A DNA stretch of 64,000 bases, from assembly GCA_943787265.1 (NCBI GenBank), contig CALSLT010000009.1, positions 248,001-312,000 on the forward strand, given 5' to 3'. The first letter of the stretch is position 1. The number at the start of each line of letters is the position of its first letter. A program made the position numbers and the translations under genes. The DNA comes from an uncultured Planctomycetaceae bacterium (GTDB lineage: Bacteria; Planctomycetota; Planctomycetia; Planctomycetales; Planctomycetaceae). The notes beneath the pieces are model-generated. The model did not search any database and was not told the origin of the DNA. It saw only the letters and a program-made list of their open reading frames with translations. Shown piece by piece: positions 1-9,410 of this stretch.

Positions 1-361
1 GAATCTTAGCTTCGTCGCCAGAGATCGTTGCGAGTGCCTGCTGTGTGTTTAGCTCGGTCTTCTGTGTGTCGATCTGAATTTTCTGGCTTTCGATTTCATT
101 CTGAGCCAGACGCAACTCAGCCCTGGAATTCGTGGCGTCGGTTTGGGACCGAGCGAGGTCAGCCTTCAACGCCTTGATCTCGTCGTTCTTCTCCGTCTCC
201 ATACGCGAGTAGTCAGCGATCCCGCTGTCTATCGTCAACTGATTGTCGTTAGCCCTTTCCATCCACGTCATGTGCCGCGTGTAAACGGCACCCGCGAGCA
301 TCATGAAACAGACGCTGAGAACGAGTTGGATGATGACCAGAAGTTTTCCAATAAACGTCAT
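1..361 (-). CDS. Membrane-anchored coiled-coil protein, C-terminus cut by window edge
   Basis: The reading frame opens with ATG at 361 (MTFIGKLLVIIQ) and stays open to the window edge, giving about 120 residues. Residues 4-27 form one hydrophobic segment, read as an N-terminal membrane anchor. From about residue 45 the sequence is rich in Glu, Lys, Gln and Ala in heptad-like order, predicting a coiled coil. It lies 81 bases downstream of a second small anchored coiled-coil protein on the same strand, so the two are probably co-transcribed. The function is not known; similar anchored coiled-coil proteins are common in planctomycetes. Coding status is well supported, product only by architecture. 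Confidence 0.7.
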   Translation of the reverse strand, partial: MTFIGKLLVIIQLVLSVCFMMLAGAVYTRHMTWMERANDNQLTIDSGIADYSRMETEKNDEIKALKADLARSQTDATNSRAELRLAQNEIESQKIQIDTQKTELNTQQALATISGDEAKI

Positions 362-442
362 GGCCTGAGTCCTGACATACAAAGTTGGGCGAGAATGTAA
401 TAGCTGGTTGTTCCGTCTTGAAACGGATTCACGCTACAAGAA

Positions 443-1132
443 TTAAGTGCTGGTTGAATCGACCGCAGGAGCGGCTTGATTCGGAACGGCACCCTGTTTG
501 ATCAGTTGTTGTTCACGATCCTGCAATCGATGCAGGATACCTTCCATCTGGTAAACCTGATCGAGCAGATGTCGTTTTTGTTGAACAGTCCGGTAGAGTT
601 CTGTTTCGATCTGAATCCGCTGCCGCTTCAATCGCATTCCTGATTCACGAGTGCGCTCGCCGACTGCTCGAATATCAACAGCCTGCGTGGCCAGTCGCTC
701 ACCCTCGGTCGACAACGTTTGAATCTGAGTTCCGACATCGACGAGAGCTTGAGCCAGTTGCTCTTCGCGTTTTTTAATGCCATCCACATCTTCGTTGATG
801 AACACGGACAATCGCGTCATCTGCTGTTTAATGGTTTCAGTCTGTGGCGTCGTAGTTGTGACTTTAGCCTCATTTCGCCCCTTTGCGTCGGCGTAGGACT
901 TCATGATCGCGCTTGGAAGCGATCCTGTTGCCAGGGGCGCACTCTCTGTTCGATGCTGGCTCGTCCATTGAGGTTTTTCACCCGACGTTTCGGCGAAGGC
1001 GTAGTCCGGAAGATTCTGGGTTTCCTCGCGCCAATTGGGACCCAGCTTGCTGATCCCGACGGCAATCCCAAGAAAGGCAATGCTTGCCGTGGTCACGAAG
1101 ACAACCATGATCTTGCTGATTTTGGTCGTCAT
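443..1132 (-). CDS. Membrane-anchored coiled-coil hypothetical protein
   Basis: The 229-residue protein begins MTTKISKIMVVF. This ATG is preferred over an upstream in-frame one because GAGAAG lies six bases before it. Residues 5-27 are a hydrophobic membrane segment. A Pro/Ser/Thr-rich linker follows, then from about residue 95 to 215 a charged helix-rich stretch with many Gln, Arg, Glu and Leu residues, consistent with a long coiled coil. It ends in a Pro/Ala-rich tail. It precedes the partial gene at 1-361, which has the same anchor-plus-coil plan. No catalytic motif is visible. Likely an inner-membrane structural or scaffold protein; function unknown. Confidence 0.72.
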   Translation of the reverse strand: MTTKISKIMVVFVTTASIAFLGIAVGISKLGPNWREETQNLPDYAFAETSGEKPQWTSQHRTESAPLATGSLPSAIMKSYADAKGRNEAKVTTTTPQTETIKQQMTRLSVFINEDVDGIKKREEQLAQALVDVGTQIQTLSTEGERLATQAVDIRAVGERTRESGMRLKRQRIQIETELYRTVQQKRHLLDQVYQMEGILHRLQDREQQLIKQGAVPNQAAPAVDSTST

Positions 1133-1664
1133 TTCTGACTTCTCGTTTGAAGAGGGCATAGACAACGCCAAAGCGTCACGACGATGCCAGAACAATCAAA
1201 AACACAAAGACTACATCTACCAGCCCAATGAATCGTCAGAGTGAACGATCGCTGGGAGGTGCGTCAACGAAAAACTCAAGAGTTCAGCCAGGGCACGGCA
1301 GCAGGAGCGATTGTAATGAAGTTATCGTTTCTGTGACGTGCGTCGAGGGTTGGATGGTAAACCCCTATGAACGCACGCGAGGAATCGTCTGCCGGACACG
1401 TGCAGCATAAGTGTTTCCGGATTGTACGAGTGTTAAAAAAAACGTAGTCAAACAGAAAGATCCGGCACTGCGGTCTGTGTCACGACAGGTCTGACCATTC
1501 TACGCCGCCAGCCGTCGTAGAGATCGTAGACTGCAATTCTGATTCAATCTGTCAGACCCGTACAGCGGGGCGCTTTTGCCTCGACAGAACCATGCGGCCT
1601 ATAAGTATGAATACAAACGTTGTGAAGATTGGCCGAAAATGACTTCGGCACGTGTCGCACCGTA
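1133..1664. other. Intergenic region with a long-loop inverted repeat
   Basis: No convincing gene is present; the short frames here lack ribosome sites. It separates two minus-strand units. The one visible structure is an inverted repeat, GGTCTGAC at 1488-1495 against GTCAGACC at 1551-1558, with a smaller CTACG/CGTAG stem nested inside. It lies downstream of the DUF1549/DUF1553 gene and could be a processing or termination structure, but it has no clear T-run. Confidence 0.4.
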
Positions 1665-4306
1665 TTATGGGGCGTAACGAAATTCTGCAGTCATCAGCAA
1701 TGTCTGACACGCAGCTTGCCATGCTGCTTCCAACGCTTCGCTGTCCAGGCCGTTTTTTTCGCTCGACGGGCGTGTTGTTGCCGGTCGGGGCCGTCGGCTG
1801 TGAATCGTCGACTCCGCTGCCTTCCGCCAGCCCTCGAACTAACGCTGTCACCATTGTGACTTCATCGGTGGTCGGGTCGCGGAGCAGAATTTTCCGAAAG
1901 GCTGCGGGTCGCTCGTTCGTTTCCTGATTGAGCCACGACGCCTTTTGCGATTCGCGTCGCGCGGTCCGTGATGAACTGACTGTTCATCAGGAACAGACTT
2001 TGGGAAGCCATTGTTCGTTCCGTCCGTTTTCCGACGACGAGGCTGGGGTCGGCGAAGTCAAACTCCCTAAGCACGTCCGGAACCCAGTATCTGGCAACGG
2101 GCAAGTAGACAGATCGACGGGTGGAGCTCAGCTGTTCGGCGGATGGGTGAATGCGGTTATTAAATTCTCTGTCTTCGAACGAAGCGATGACCGAGCCTTC
2201 GGGAGGTGTCAGTTCAAGTTCGTCCGACACGTGCAGCATTGCGTCGCGAAGTGACTCGGCATCCAGACGCTTGACTGGAGCACGCCAGAGCAGTCTGTTG
2301 CTCGGATCGGATTCGCCGTTTTGTGTCGAGTGGGTGCTGGCAAGGCGGTAAGTCCGACTGAGAACGATCTCCCGAATCATTTGCTTGTTTGACCAGCCGT
2401 TGTTCTTGAGTCGGTTCGCCAGCCAATCAAGCAGATCTGGATGGCTCGGGCGTTTTCCCATGTGGCCGAAGTTGTCGGGAGTCTCGACCAGCCCTCGACC
2501 AAATAAGTGCTGCCAGATTCTGTTGACGGCAACGCGAGGCGTCAGCGGATTGGCATCGTCGACGAGCCAGTCGGCGAGAATCAATCGGCCGCTACTTGTC
2601 TTCGCGGTTCGGGCATCCTGCTGGAAGTCGAACAGCGAAGGCACGCCGCGCGGAACGACATCGCCTTTCTGTTTGACTTCGCCTCGAATTCTGACCGCAC
2701 AGTCAAGCGGCTCCGGCAGGTCACGCACGCCCATGCAGTAGTCGGGGAACTCCGGCGGGTTGTCAGTCAGTTCTTTGAGGTCTGCGTCGAGGGCTTCGAT
2801 CTTCTTGTCCCACTCGGCAATTTCTGCATCCTGATTTTTCTTTTCTTCAGCAATTTCAGCGAGCCGCCCGGTGTCCGTTGTTTTCTTTTCCTCGTTCTCC
2901 AGAGCCGCCTTCTTCCGGACGAAACCGTAACGACTTGATCTTGCCTTATTGCGAACGCCGGTGACTTCCGCGACTTTTTCGCGGTAGGATTTTGCCGGTC
3001 CATCCAGAGCAACTCCGTTTTCGCCGATCGGTTGGAGCGGGCGATCAAAACCGTATTTGTTGGCGTTGGTCATTGGGCCGTAAAGCGATTCGGTACTGCC
3101 GAAGACTCCCGCGAGAGCGTAGTAGTCTCGAGTCGGGACAGGATCGAATTTGTGGTCATGGCATCTTGCACAACTGACTGTGAGGCCGAGAAACGCTCGC
3201 GACATGACATCAATCTGTTCGTCAATCAGGTTCATGTCGAAAAGGTCTTTGTCGCCTTCGCCGAGGACTTTTGAACCCAGCGTCAGGAAGCCGGTCGCGA
3301 CGAGTTGTTCGTCACGTCGTCGCCAGTCGTCTGAGGGAATCAGGTCGCCAGCGATCTGCTCTCGGACAAACTGATCGAATGGTTTGTCATCGTTGAATGA
3401 CTTGATGACGTAGTCTCGGTAACGCCAGGCGTGAGGGAAAATCACGTTTCGGTCGTTGCCGTTGGACTCAGCGTAACGAGCGACGTCCAGCCAGTGCCGC
3501 CCCCATCGCTCACCAAAACGCGGTGATGCAAGCATTTCGTCGACGATTTCAGCGTAACGCTCAACCGAAAATTCACGCTCGAACTTCGAAATCTCATCGT
3601 ACGTTGGTGGCAGCCCGATCAGGTCGAAGGAAACTCGTCGCAGCAGGTCTCGAGGCGAAGCATCGGCGACAGGTGACAGTCCATTTGCCATATGTCTCTG
3701 CGAGATGAAATGGTCGATCGGAGATTCTGCCCAGTCGGAAGCAGTTTGTGGGACTGGATGATCCATGATCGGCTGCAGTGACCAGAGGTCTTCATTTACT
3801 ACTGTTTTATCAGGTTGGGCTTCTCCGCCGGAGGGGCGACTGCGAGGATCAGGAAGGCCGAGTTCAATCCATTTTTCAACATCGGCGATCACTGTGTCCG
3901 GAAGTTTTCCCGCCGGAGGCATTTCTAAGCCGTCGTAATTCAGGGCGAGGATCAGCGGGCTTGAATCCGGTTTCCCGAGGCTGACGGCCGGACCGCTGTC
4001 GCCTCCGGTCAACAGCCCGTCGCGAAAGTCGAGTCGCAGCTTTCCGCCGAGAGTCTTCGAAGAAGCGGAGTGGCACTCGTAGCAATGTTTGACAAGAACC
4101 GGGCGAATCTTCTTTTCAAACCAGTCGATTGACTCTGCGTCTTCGGCGTTGGCCGCCGCTTGAGGCAGCACGATCGCCAGAAGCACTGCGACCCACAGGC
4201 TGGAACCAGCACTGCGCAGCTTCGGCGTCGTTTTGCCGGAAACGTGTGGTGCTTGTACCGGCCTGTCTTTTGCAATTCTCAATTGGTGGCTAGCCAACAA
4301 ACTCAT
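1665..4306 (-). CDS. PSCyt1-DUF1549-DUF1553 cytochrome-like protein, interrupted by two frameshifts
   Basis: The order is a signal/anchor segment (about residues 30-52), a PSCyt1 heme-type motif CYECH, a DUF1549 (PSCyt2) domain with WGRHWLDVARYAES, a coiled-coil insert, and a DUF1553 (PSD1) domain with NRIWQHLFGRGLV and LFLMNSQFITDRATR. ATG 4306 has AAAGG seven bases upstream and overlaps the SIS gene end by 17 bases. The main frame stops at 1862, but the expected family C-terminus continues in other frames: removing one G near 1950 restores NQETNERPAAFRKILLRDP, and removing one A from the A7 run near 1757 restores LEAAWQAACQTLL and AEFRYAP to a TAA at 1665. Such proteins are planctomycete secreted or periplasmic proteins linked to polymer-degradation loci; the reaction is not established. 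The breaks are probably sequence errors. Confidence 0.85.
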
Positions 4307-5309
4307 TGCCGACCTTTCGGGCTCGCTCGGGTTTGTCGAGGTCGATCCCCAGGGCGATTCCCACCTCCACAAGAACGCTCCACCCGGCGGCGATCTGGAC
4401 GAACTCGCCAAGGTCACCTGCGTCCGGAATCTGGATCGTCGGGTAAGAGGTCTCTCGCGAAGAGATCGCGATAATTTCCAGGCCGATCCCTTTGCAGAGA
4501 ACGTCACGGAATTTCTCTTCAGATTCTTCATACGGCTCGACCCACAGGACTACATCTTCAGCGTCCATGACTTCTTCGATGCCGTGCACCGCGTACGTGC
4601 CTTCAAGGTAGTCAGACTTTTTGCGAGTGATCTCGTTCGTTTTGAGCGTTAGTTCTTCGGTCACTCCGTCGTTTCGGCCTGCCCAGTAGATTGTTCCGGC
4701 GTTGGCGATGCGGTCGACCAGTGCGGGATCGATCTGCGTCGTCAGGGCAGTTTCCATCATGCCAGCCAGTTCGGCTTGACGAGTCGCGACGGACGGTTCG
4801 CCGGCCGCGTGTTCCAGTAATGCTCGGTAGAAAAGAGCTTGTTCGGCAACACTCTTCGTCGCGGCGACGGCGTTCTCTTTGCCACAGCTCAGAACAAAAC
4901 CCTGATTGGCCAGTTCTTCCAGCGGCGATTCGGGAGTCGCACTCAGGCTGTACCGGTTCTCGTGGCCGGATTCTTGCAGCGATTTGAACAGTCGAATGAC
5001 TTCGGCAGTCTTGCCCGAATTCGACAAGGCAAACACAGCCGACTTCGACAGGTCGTACTCGGTGGCCTGGCGACCGGCTTCGGTGCTCAGCGAAAGCGGC
5101 CAGCCTTTTCGTGATGAGTGTGCGATGGCACTCTTCGCGGGGAACAATCGGCTGGAACCTTCGCCCGTCATCAAAAGCCTGCCGACATCTCCGATCTGCT
5201 TTCCGAGTTCGGCTAGCGCTGAGGAATCGAAACCTGCGACGATTTGCGGGGTTTCAAGCATTTCTCGAACGAGGCTGTAGCTGCTGTACCGTTCTTCCGT
5301 GCCGTTCAT
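4290..5309 (-). CDS. SIS-domain phosphosugar isomerase/deaminase-like protein
   Basis: The 339-residue protein starts at ATG 5309 (MNGTEERYSSYS), chosen because the residues upstream do not resemble the family. It has two SIS sugar-phosphate-binding halves: TGEGSSR near residue 45 and ALSNSGKTAEV near residue 93 match the GlmS-isomerase-type Ser/Thr-rich phosphate loops. The end, DKPERARKVGNE, resembles the GlmS C-terminal D-x-PR-N-L-AK-x-VT tail. No glutaminase domain is present, so it is not a full GlmS. Likely role: aldose/ketose isomerisation or deamination of an amino-sugar phosphate in the cytoplasm. It overlaps the following DUF1549/DUF1553 gene by 17 bases, implying translational coupling. 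Confidence 0.8.
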   Translation of the reverse strand: MNGTEERYSSYSLVREMLETPQIVAGFDSSALAELGKQIGDVGRLLMTGEGSSRLFPAKSAIAHSSRKGWPLSLSTEAGRQATEYDLSKSAVFALSNSGKTAEVIRLFKSLQESGHENRYSLSATPESPLEELANQGFVLSCGKENAVAATKSVAEQALFYRALLEHAAGEPSVATRQAELAGMMETALTTQIDPALVDRIANAGTIYWAGRNDGVTEELTLKTNEITRKKSDYLEGTYAVHGIEEVMDAEDVVLWVEPYEESEEKFRDVLCKGIGLEIIAISSRETSYPTIQIPDAGDLGEFVQIAAGWSVLVEVGIALGIDLDKPERARKVGNEFVG

Positions 5310-5876
5310 AAGAGTCAATCCACGTTTACGCAAAATGATGGGCGGTTGTTCGATGACCCACGGCAGGTTTGGCCATGCCTGGTCTGTCCGCCAGAATACT
5401 CGGAGCGACGGCAGACTCGCTACTATCCACAGGTTCGATTGTTGAGTTATTGTGGAGCGACTATGAAGCCGTGTGCTTTTCAAGTTTGAATTGCTCAGTT
5501 TTTGTGGTTATTTCAGGTCATGGTGTGAGTTTCCTCTGGAGCGTTCTTTCGGCGTAGGCTGAGGGCTCGCAGAGCTTCCCCTCAGCCGCAGTCGATAGAA
5601 CGCGGTTCTGCTGTTAGTTGAGACGCTTACGAGTATCTGGAAGCGGAATCTTCAATCGACTATTCGAGGTGTCCGGGCCGGTTGGTTTCTAAAGGCCACG
5701 GTCTCATTCATCCGAATACGCCACGCGACTCATTCGTTAGAACACGCTTGCGAACCGGTACGGTTCAGCGTCGCCCACAATTCGAGTTTACGTGGTCATG
5801 AATTCCGCTCATCAGGGAATTTCCGATCCAGCAGTCGCCAGTAGTCTCAATCGTTGTTGGATGTTCGTTATTACTT
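5310..5876. other. Intergenic region between SIS gene and IS110 transposase
   Basis: No gene is supported. It should hold the promoter of the SIS operon near 5310-5450 and one end of the IS110 element near 5876. A strong hairpin lies at 5557-5587, listed separately. Confidence 0.4.
5557..5587. repeat. Palindromic hairpin, REP-like
   Basis: GGCTGAGGG at 5557-5565 is the exact reverse complement of CCCTCAGCC at 5579-5587. A second short stem, GCTC/GAGC around a GCA loop, is nested inside, giving a cruciform-like shape. No T-run follows on either strand, so a repeat element is preferred over a terminator. Confidence 0.45.
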
Positions 5877-6932
5877 TCAGGCGGGTTTAGTGACTGGCGG
5901 TTCCCAGTTCGTTCCGTCACGCAGCATTGCCCAGCAGCGGACAAGTAACCGCCTCGCCACTGCGACGATCGCCTGCTTCTTTCGGGTCTTCTGCCCTCGC
6001 GATATTTGCTGCACCAGTTGTTGAGCCCACGGGTTGTACCTCAGTAATAACCACGTGCATTCGACGAGCCGCTTTCTGAGCAGCTTTGACCCACGTTTGG
6101 TGATACGGCCACGACGATCACTTTCGCCCGACTGATACTGTACCGGCACCAGGCCCGCGTAGGACGACACTTCCCGGCCGTTGTTAAATCGTTTCGGATC
6201 GTCGATCCACGCACACACTACTTCGGCCGTGCAGCGACCGACGCCAGGGATTGTCATCAACCGCTGAATGTCTTCGTTCTTCCGAGCCAGTTGTTCCAGC
6301 TTTCTGTCGACGTCCTTCTCCTGCCCCACCGAGTGTTCGTACGAAGCAAGCAGCAATTGTAACTGACCACGCCAGAAATCCTCGGAACCACACTCTGATA
6401 ATGGGCGAGCGTGACTTTGCAGTAACTCGATTCCCGCGACCGTCCACAGGCTCGCTCCGGAAGGCAGTTGCGGTAGCCCTTGAGCCTGCCACAACGCTCG
6501 AATCTCGTTCTGAACAGCGACTCGATTACGCACGATGATTTCTCGAAACTTCAGCAACGATCGCTTCGCTCGTACACCGCGTGAAGGCACATGTACTGTC
6601 GGCAGTTCGTTCATCGCCGTCATCCGAGCCAGCTTCAACGCATCGTCGCGGTCCGTCTTCCGCTTGATCCGAGACCACCGCCATGCCTCGCCATTAGGAT
6701 TGGCAACCAGAAACGGAGCGTCCAGTTCCTCGCACAGGTCTGCCAGCCAACCGGCCACCGTGCATGTTTCGAAGACGACAACGTCGGCCGACGACTTTGC
6801 AATCAACTGTCGAAACAAATCACGATCGGTCACCACCGTCTGGAACTCCGCCGAATCCCCGTGATCCGCATCCTTCTGATAAAGGCACGAAACGCTCTTG
6901 AACTTTCCCAGGTCCACTGAAAGAATCTTCAT
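5877..6932 (-). CDS. IS110-family transposase (DEDD recombinase)
   Basis: The 351-residue protein starts at ATG 6932 with AGGAG eight bases upstream. The N-terminal RuvC-like DEDD domain shows SVDLGK (first Asp, residue 6), VVFETC (Glu near 52) and KTDRDDALKLARM (Asp pair near 87). A helical linker leads to the C-terminal Transposase_20 domain: LMTIPGVGRCTAE, then SSYAGLVPVQYQSG and RRGRITKRGSKLLRKRLVE, which contains the region of the conserved catalytic Ser. The length is normal for the family and the frame is intact. IS110 elements move with a structured non-coding RNA made from one terminal region. It sits between two unrelated cellular genes. Confidence 0.93.
   Translation of the reverse strand: MKILSVDLGKFKSVSCLYQKDADHGDSAEFQTVVTDRDLFRQLIAKSSADVVVFETCTVAGWLADLCEELDAPFLVANPNGEAWRWSRIKRKTDRDDALKLARMTAMNELPTVHVPSRGVRAKRSLLKFREIIVRNRVAVQNEIRALWQAQGLPQLPSGASLWTVAGIELLQSHARPLSECGSEDFWRGQLQLLLASYEHSVGQEKDVDRKLEQLARKNEDIQRLMTIPGVGRCTAEVVCAWIDDPKRFNNGREVSSYAGLVPVQYQSGESDRRGRITKRGSKLLRKRLVECTWLLLRYNPWAQQLVQQISRGQKTRKKQAIVAVARRLLVRCWAMLRDGTNWEPPVTKPA
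5877..6932. mobile_element. IS110-family insertion sequence, minimal extent
   Basis: Only the transposase frame can be delimited. The family lacks ordinary terminal inverted repeats, so the true ends cannot be fixed from one copy. The element must lie within the non-coding space from 5490 to about 7075. There are 386 bases beyond the 3' end of the transposase gene and about 140 bases beyond its 5' end, either of which could carry the guide RNA. Confidence 0.6.
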
Positions 6933-7038
6933 CGCCGTGTGCTCCTTTGAAAAAAGGTCGATATTCAACAGCGGGAGAGTATCCACTCCCGCAAGCACGC
7001 GGCTTTCATGGATTCTTTCATCATGCGAGGGCGCCTTT

Positions 7039-7068
7039 GAATTGTTCAAACTGGAATTCTTCAAACTG
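7039..7068. repeat. Tandem 15-bp direct repeat
   Basis: GAATTGTTCAAACTG (7039-7053) is followed at once by GAATTCTTCAAACTG (7054-7068), differing at one base. It lies between the transposase 5' end and the YHS-like gene. It could be a regulator site for the downstream gene or part of an IS end. Confidence 0.5.
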
Positions 7069-7075
7069 TATCGGG

Positions 7076-7867
7076 ATGACGAAAATGCTGACGCGAACTG
7101 ATTATCGAGTCGCCATCGTGGCCGTGATCGCGACCGCCGGAATGTTTGCCGGCTTGCAGGCGCAGGAGAAGTCCGATTCGCCGAAGACTTCGACCAGTTC
7201 TGCCGGGAAGACGACAAAGGAATCACGAGCCGAAATTCAAAAGGCTCTGGCTCCTTTGAATGATCTGATTGGCGGGTGGCGAGGTTCTGGGCAGGTCAGG
7301 CGCGGGTCGACTCGCGGTGCGTGGCGAGAGACTGGCAGTTTCGTCTGGAAATTCGGCGGTGGCAAAGTTGGCGTCGAGTATCAGGTCAAAGATGGCAAGC
7401 ACATTGGAACCGGCCTGCTGTCCTGGGATCCTGCAAAAAAAGAATTCACGATGGACGCGGTGTTCGCTGACAGTTCGAAGCGAGCGTATCGCGGAAAGCT
7501 CGAAAAGAAAGTGCTGACGCTGGAGTCGACGCCCAACGAAGCTGGCGAAGTTTCACGAGTGACGGTGCGTCAGCTTAACGAAAAGCGAATGCTCGTCCTT
7601 TACGAAAAACGCAGGGCGACATCGAAGTTCTATTCCCGGGTTGGCGAGGTCGGCTACACGCGCGAAGGCACACGATTGGCATCGTCGGGTAGCTCTGGAC
7701 CCGAATGCGTCGTCACCGGAGGGGCTGGAACCATCAAAGTGTCGCACGAAGGCAAGACGTACTACGTTTGCTGCACCGGCTGCCGCGATGCCTTCAACGA
7801 TGACCCGGTCGGCATCCTTGCCGATTACCGAGCGAAACTCGAAAAGAAACGTTCAAAGTCTCAGTAA
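7076..7867 (+). CDS. Secreted protein with C-terminal YHS/TRASH-like metal-binding domain
   Basis: The 263-residue protein begins MTKMLTRTDYRV (ATG 7076; 7085 is an alternative) with a signal peptide ending near GLQAQ. Residues about 60-190 form a beta-rich domain starting LNDLIGGWRGSGQ, resembling DUF1579-like lipocalin-type folds. The C-terminus, from ECVVTGG through YYVCCTGCRDAFNDDP, has Cys residues spaced as in YHS/TRASH domains, which bind metals such as copper or zinc. It probably acts outside the cytoplasm in metal sensing or handling. The IS110 end lies close upstream and may affect its promoter. Family calls are by motif only. Confidence 0.75.
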   Translation: MTKMLTRTDYRVAIVAVIATAGMFAGLQAQEKSDSPKTSTSSAGKTTKESRAEIQKALAPLNDLIGGWRGSGQVRRGSTRGAWRETGSFVWKFGGGKVGVEYQVKDGKHIGTGLLSWDPAKKEFTMDAVFADSSKRAYRGKLEKKVLTLESTPNEAGEVSRVTVRQLNEKRMLVLYEKRRATSKFYSRVGEVGYTREGTRLASSGSSGPECVVTGGAGTIKVSHEGKTYYVCCTGCRDAFNDDPVGILADYRAKLEKKRSKSQ

Positions 7868-7968
7868 GTCAGGTCGTTTCACGAGCAAAGCAGTTCGACT
7901 ATCCTTCCCGGTCAAGCATTCGGCAGGGAAGACCGAACGTTCAGAAACACCAACCCAAGTGAGGAGAA

Positions 7969-8628
7969 ATGACAGCCATGCACCGTCGTATGACTCTGTC
8001 AGTCTTAGCCGTTTCCGTCATGCTGACCGGAATGAGTTGCGTTAATCGGTCCGATGTTGGAACCCCTCCGGTCCCCACTGCCGAAGCCGGCCCCGGTGGC
8101 GGTGTCGCTGACGATACGTTTCTTGTCCGGCTGGAAACGAGCAAGGGCAACATCGATATTGAGGTTCACCCGGCATGGGCTCCGAAAGGGGCGGCCAGAT
8201 TTCGGGAGCTGGTCGAAATCGGCTTTTATAACGAGTGCCGATTTTTCCGAGTCGTCCCGGACTTTATGGTTCAGATCGGCATGAACGGCGACCCGGCTTT
8301 GCATGCCAAGTGGTCAGAAAACACGATCGACGATGACCCCGTCCTCGAATCGAATCTTCCGGGCTATGTGACCTTTGCAAAGACAGGTCTGCCGAACTCG
8401 CGGTCGACTCAGTTCTTCATTAACTATGGGAACAATGCCAGCCTGGACGGTCAGAGGTTTGCACCGTTCGGAAAGGTCGTCGCCGGGATGGACATCGCCC
8501 TGTCGATCGAATCCAAATACCGTGAGATGCCCGATCAAAATGCGATCCGTTCGGCCGGAAACCAATATCTCAAGAGCGAGTTCCCAGACCTCGACTTCAT
8601 CCAGAAGGCGTCGGTCGTTCAAAACTGA
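7969..8628 (+). CDS. Cyclophilin-type peptidyl-prolyl cis-trans isomerase, exported
   Basis: The 219-residue protein has an N-terminal signal segment ending around LTGMSC, a weak lipobox, then a full cyclophilin domain from LVRLETSKGNIDIEV. Family landmarks are APKGAARFRELVEIGFY, FFRVVPDFMVQIG (catalytic Arg in FFRVV), and STQFFINYGNN. It should catalyse prolyl isomerisation during folding of exported proteins. AGGAG stands just before ATG 7969; ATG 7978 has the more usual spacing and may be the true start. It is followed convergently by a nitroreductase gene. Confidence 0.92.
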   Translation: MTAMHRRMTLSVLAVSVMLTGMSCVNRSDVGTPPVPTAEAGPGGGVADDTFLVRLETSKGNIDIEVHPAWAPKGAARFRELVEIGFYNECRFFRVVPDFMVQIGMNGDPALHAKWSENTIDDDPVLESNLPGYVTFAKTGLPNSRSTQFFINYGNNASLDGQRFAPFGKVVAGMDIALSIESKYREMPDQNAIRSAGNQYLKSEFPDLDFIQKASVVQN

Positions 8629-8676
8629 TTGGTCAGAAAGCGTGGGTTATGACCTACGTTGATGGCACGAACTATC

Positions 8677-9258
8677 TCAAGGCAGTCGAGTCAGGATTTC
8701 TCCGACCGGCTGCCTTTTCTGTTGCGCGACGTTGGCCGCGTAGCCGTACCAAAGGACGCCAACCGTTTGCCGTTCTGCGGAGGCCACATTCAGCAGTTGA
8801 TAAAACTCAGGATGTCGAGTGACGGCCCCGGTCGTCCACTTAACACCGATTCCGACTGACCAGAGATAAAGGCTCAGATTCTGAATCGCACAGCAGCAAG
8901 CGGCGTAGTCTTCCTTCTCCAGTTCGGCGTCCTCAGGCGATAACGGTGAAGTGACTGCCAGCCAGCCGGGAATCGTGCTCCAGCGTTCGCGCTTCGCGTC
9001 GCCAGCCGCTGAGCCTTTCTTTTCTGCAACCAGCCGAGCGTTTAAGTCGACGACTGCTGAGATCGTCTCCGGTCCCAGATGATGAAACCGCCACGGCTCG
9101 GTGTGACGATGATTAGGAGCCCAACTGGCGAGTTCGATCGCCTTTTCGATTTGCTCGAACGGCGGCACTTCAGTCGTGAAGTTGTGGATCGTTCGCCGGC
9201 CAAGGATCACGTCTTCAATTGTCCGAGCCGTCGTCGCGTCTGTCCCACCGTCACTCAT
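8677..9258 (-). CDS. Nitroreductase family protein
   Basis: The 193-residue protein has the FMN-dependent nitroreductase fold: an N-terminal GRRTIHNFTTEVPP, ASWAPNHRHTEPWRFHHLG (flavin-contacting, typical of the YdjA-like small group), a central DYAACCCAIQNLSLYLWSVGIG helix, and C-terminal VGVLWYGYA. It likely uses NAD(P)H to reduce quinone- or nitro-type substrates in the cytoplasm. AGGAG lies about ten bases before ATG 9258. It converges with the cyclophilin gene. Confidence 0.9.
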   Translation of the reverse strand: MSDGGTDATTARTIEDVILGRRTIHNFTTEVPPFEQIEKAIELASWAPNHRHTEPWRFHHLGPETISAVVDLNARLVAEKKGSAAGDAKRERWSTIPGWLAVTSPLSPEDAELEKEDYAACCCAIQNLSLYLWSVGIGVKWTTGAVTRHPEFYQLLNVASAERQTVGVLWYGYAANVAQQKRQPVGEILTRLP

Positions 9259-9410
9259 CGTTGTGTTGCTCCTGGAATCCTTCAGTGCCAGATCGACAGC
9301 ATGATACTGACCGGGATGGTACCAGGGTTCTCGAATCCAGTCTTCCGATTGGCCGGCAAGCCTTTACGTCGTCGAAACACTGCGACAATCGGTCCTGGCT
9401 GCAAGGTATT

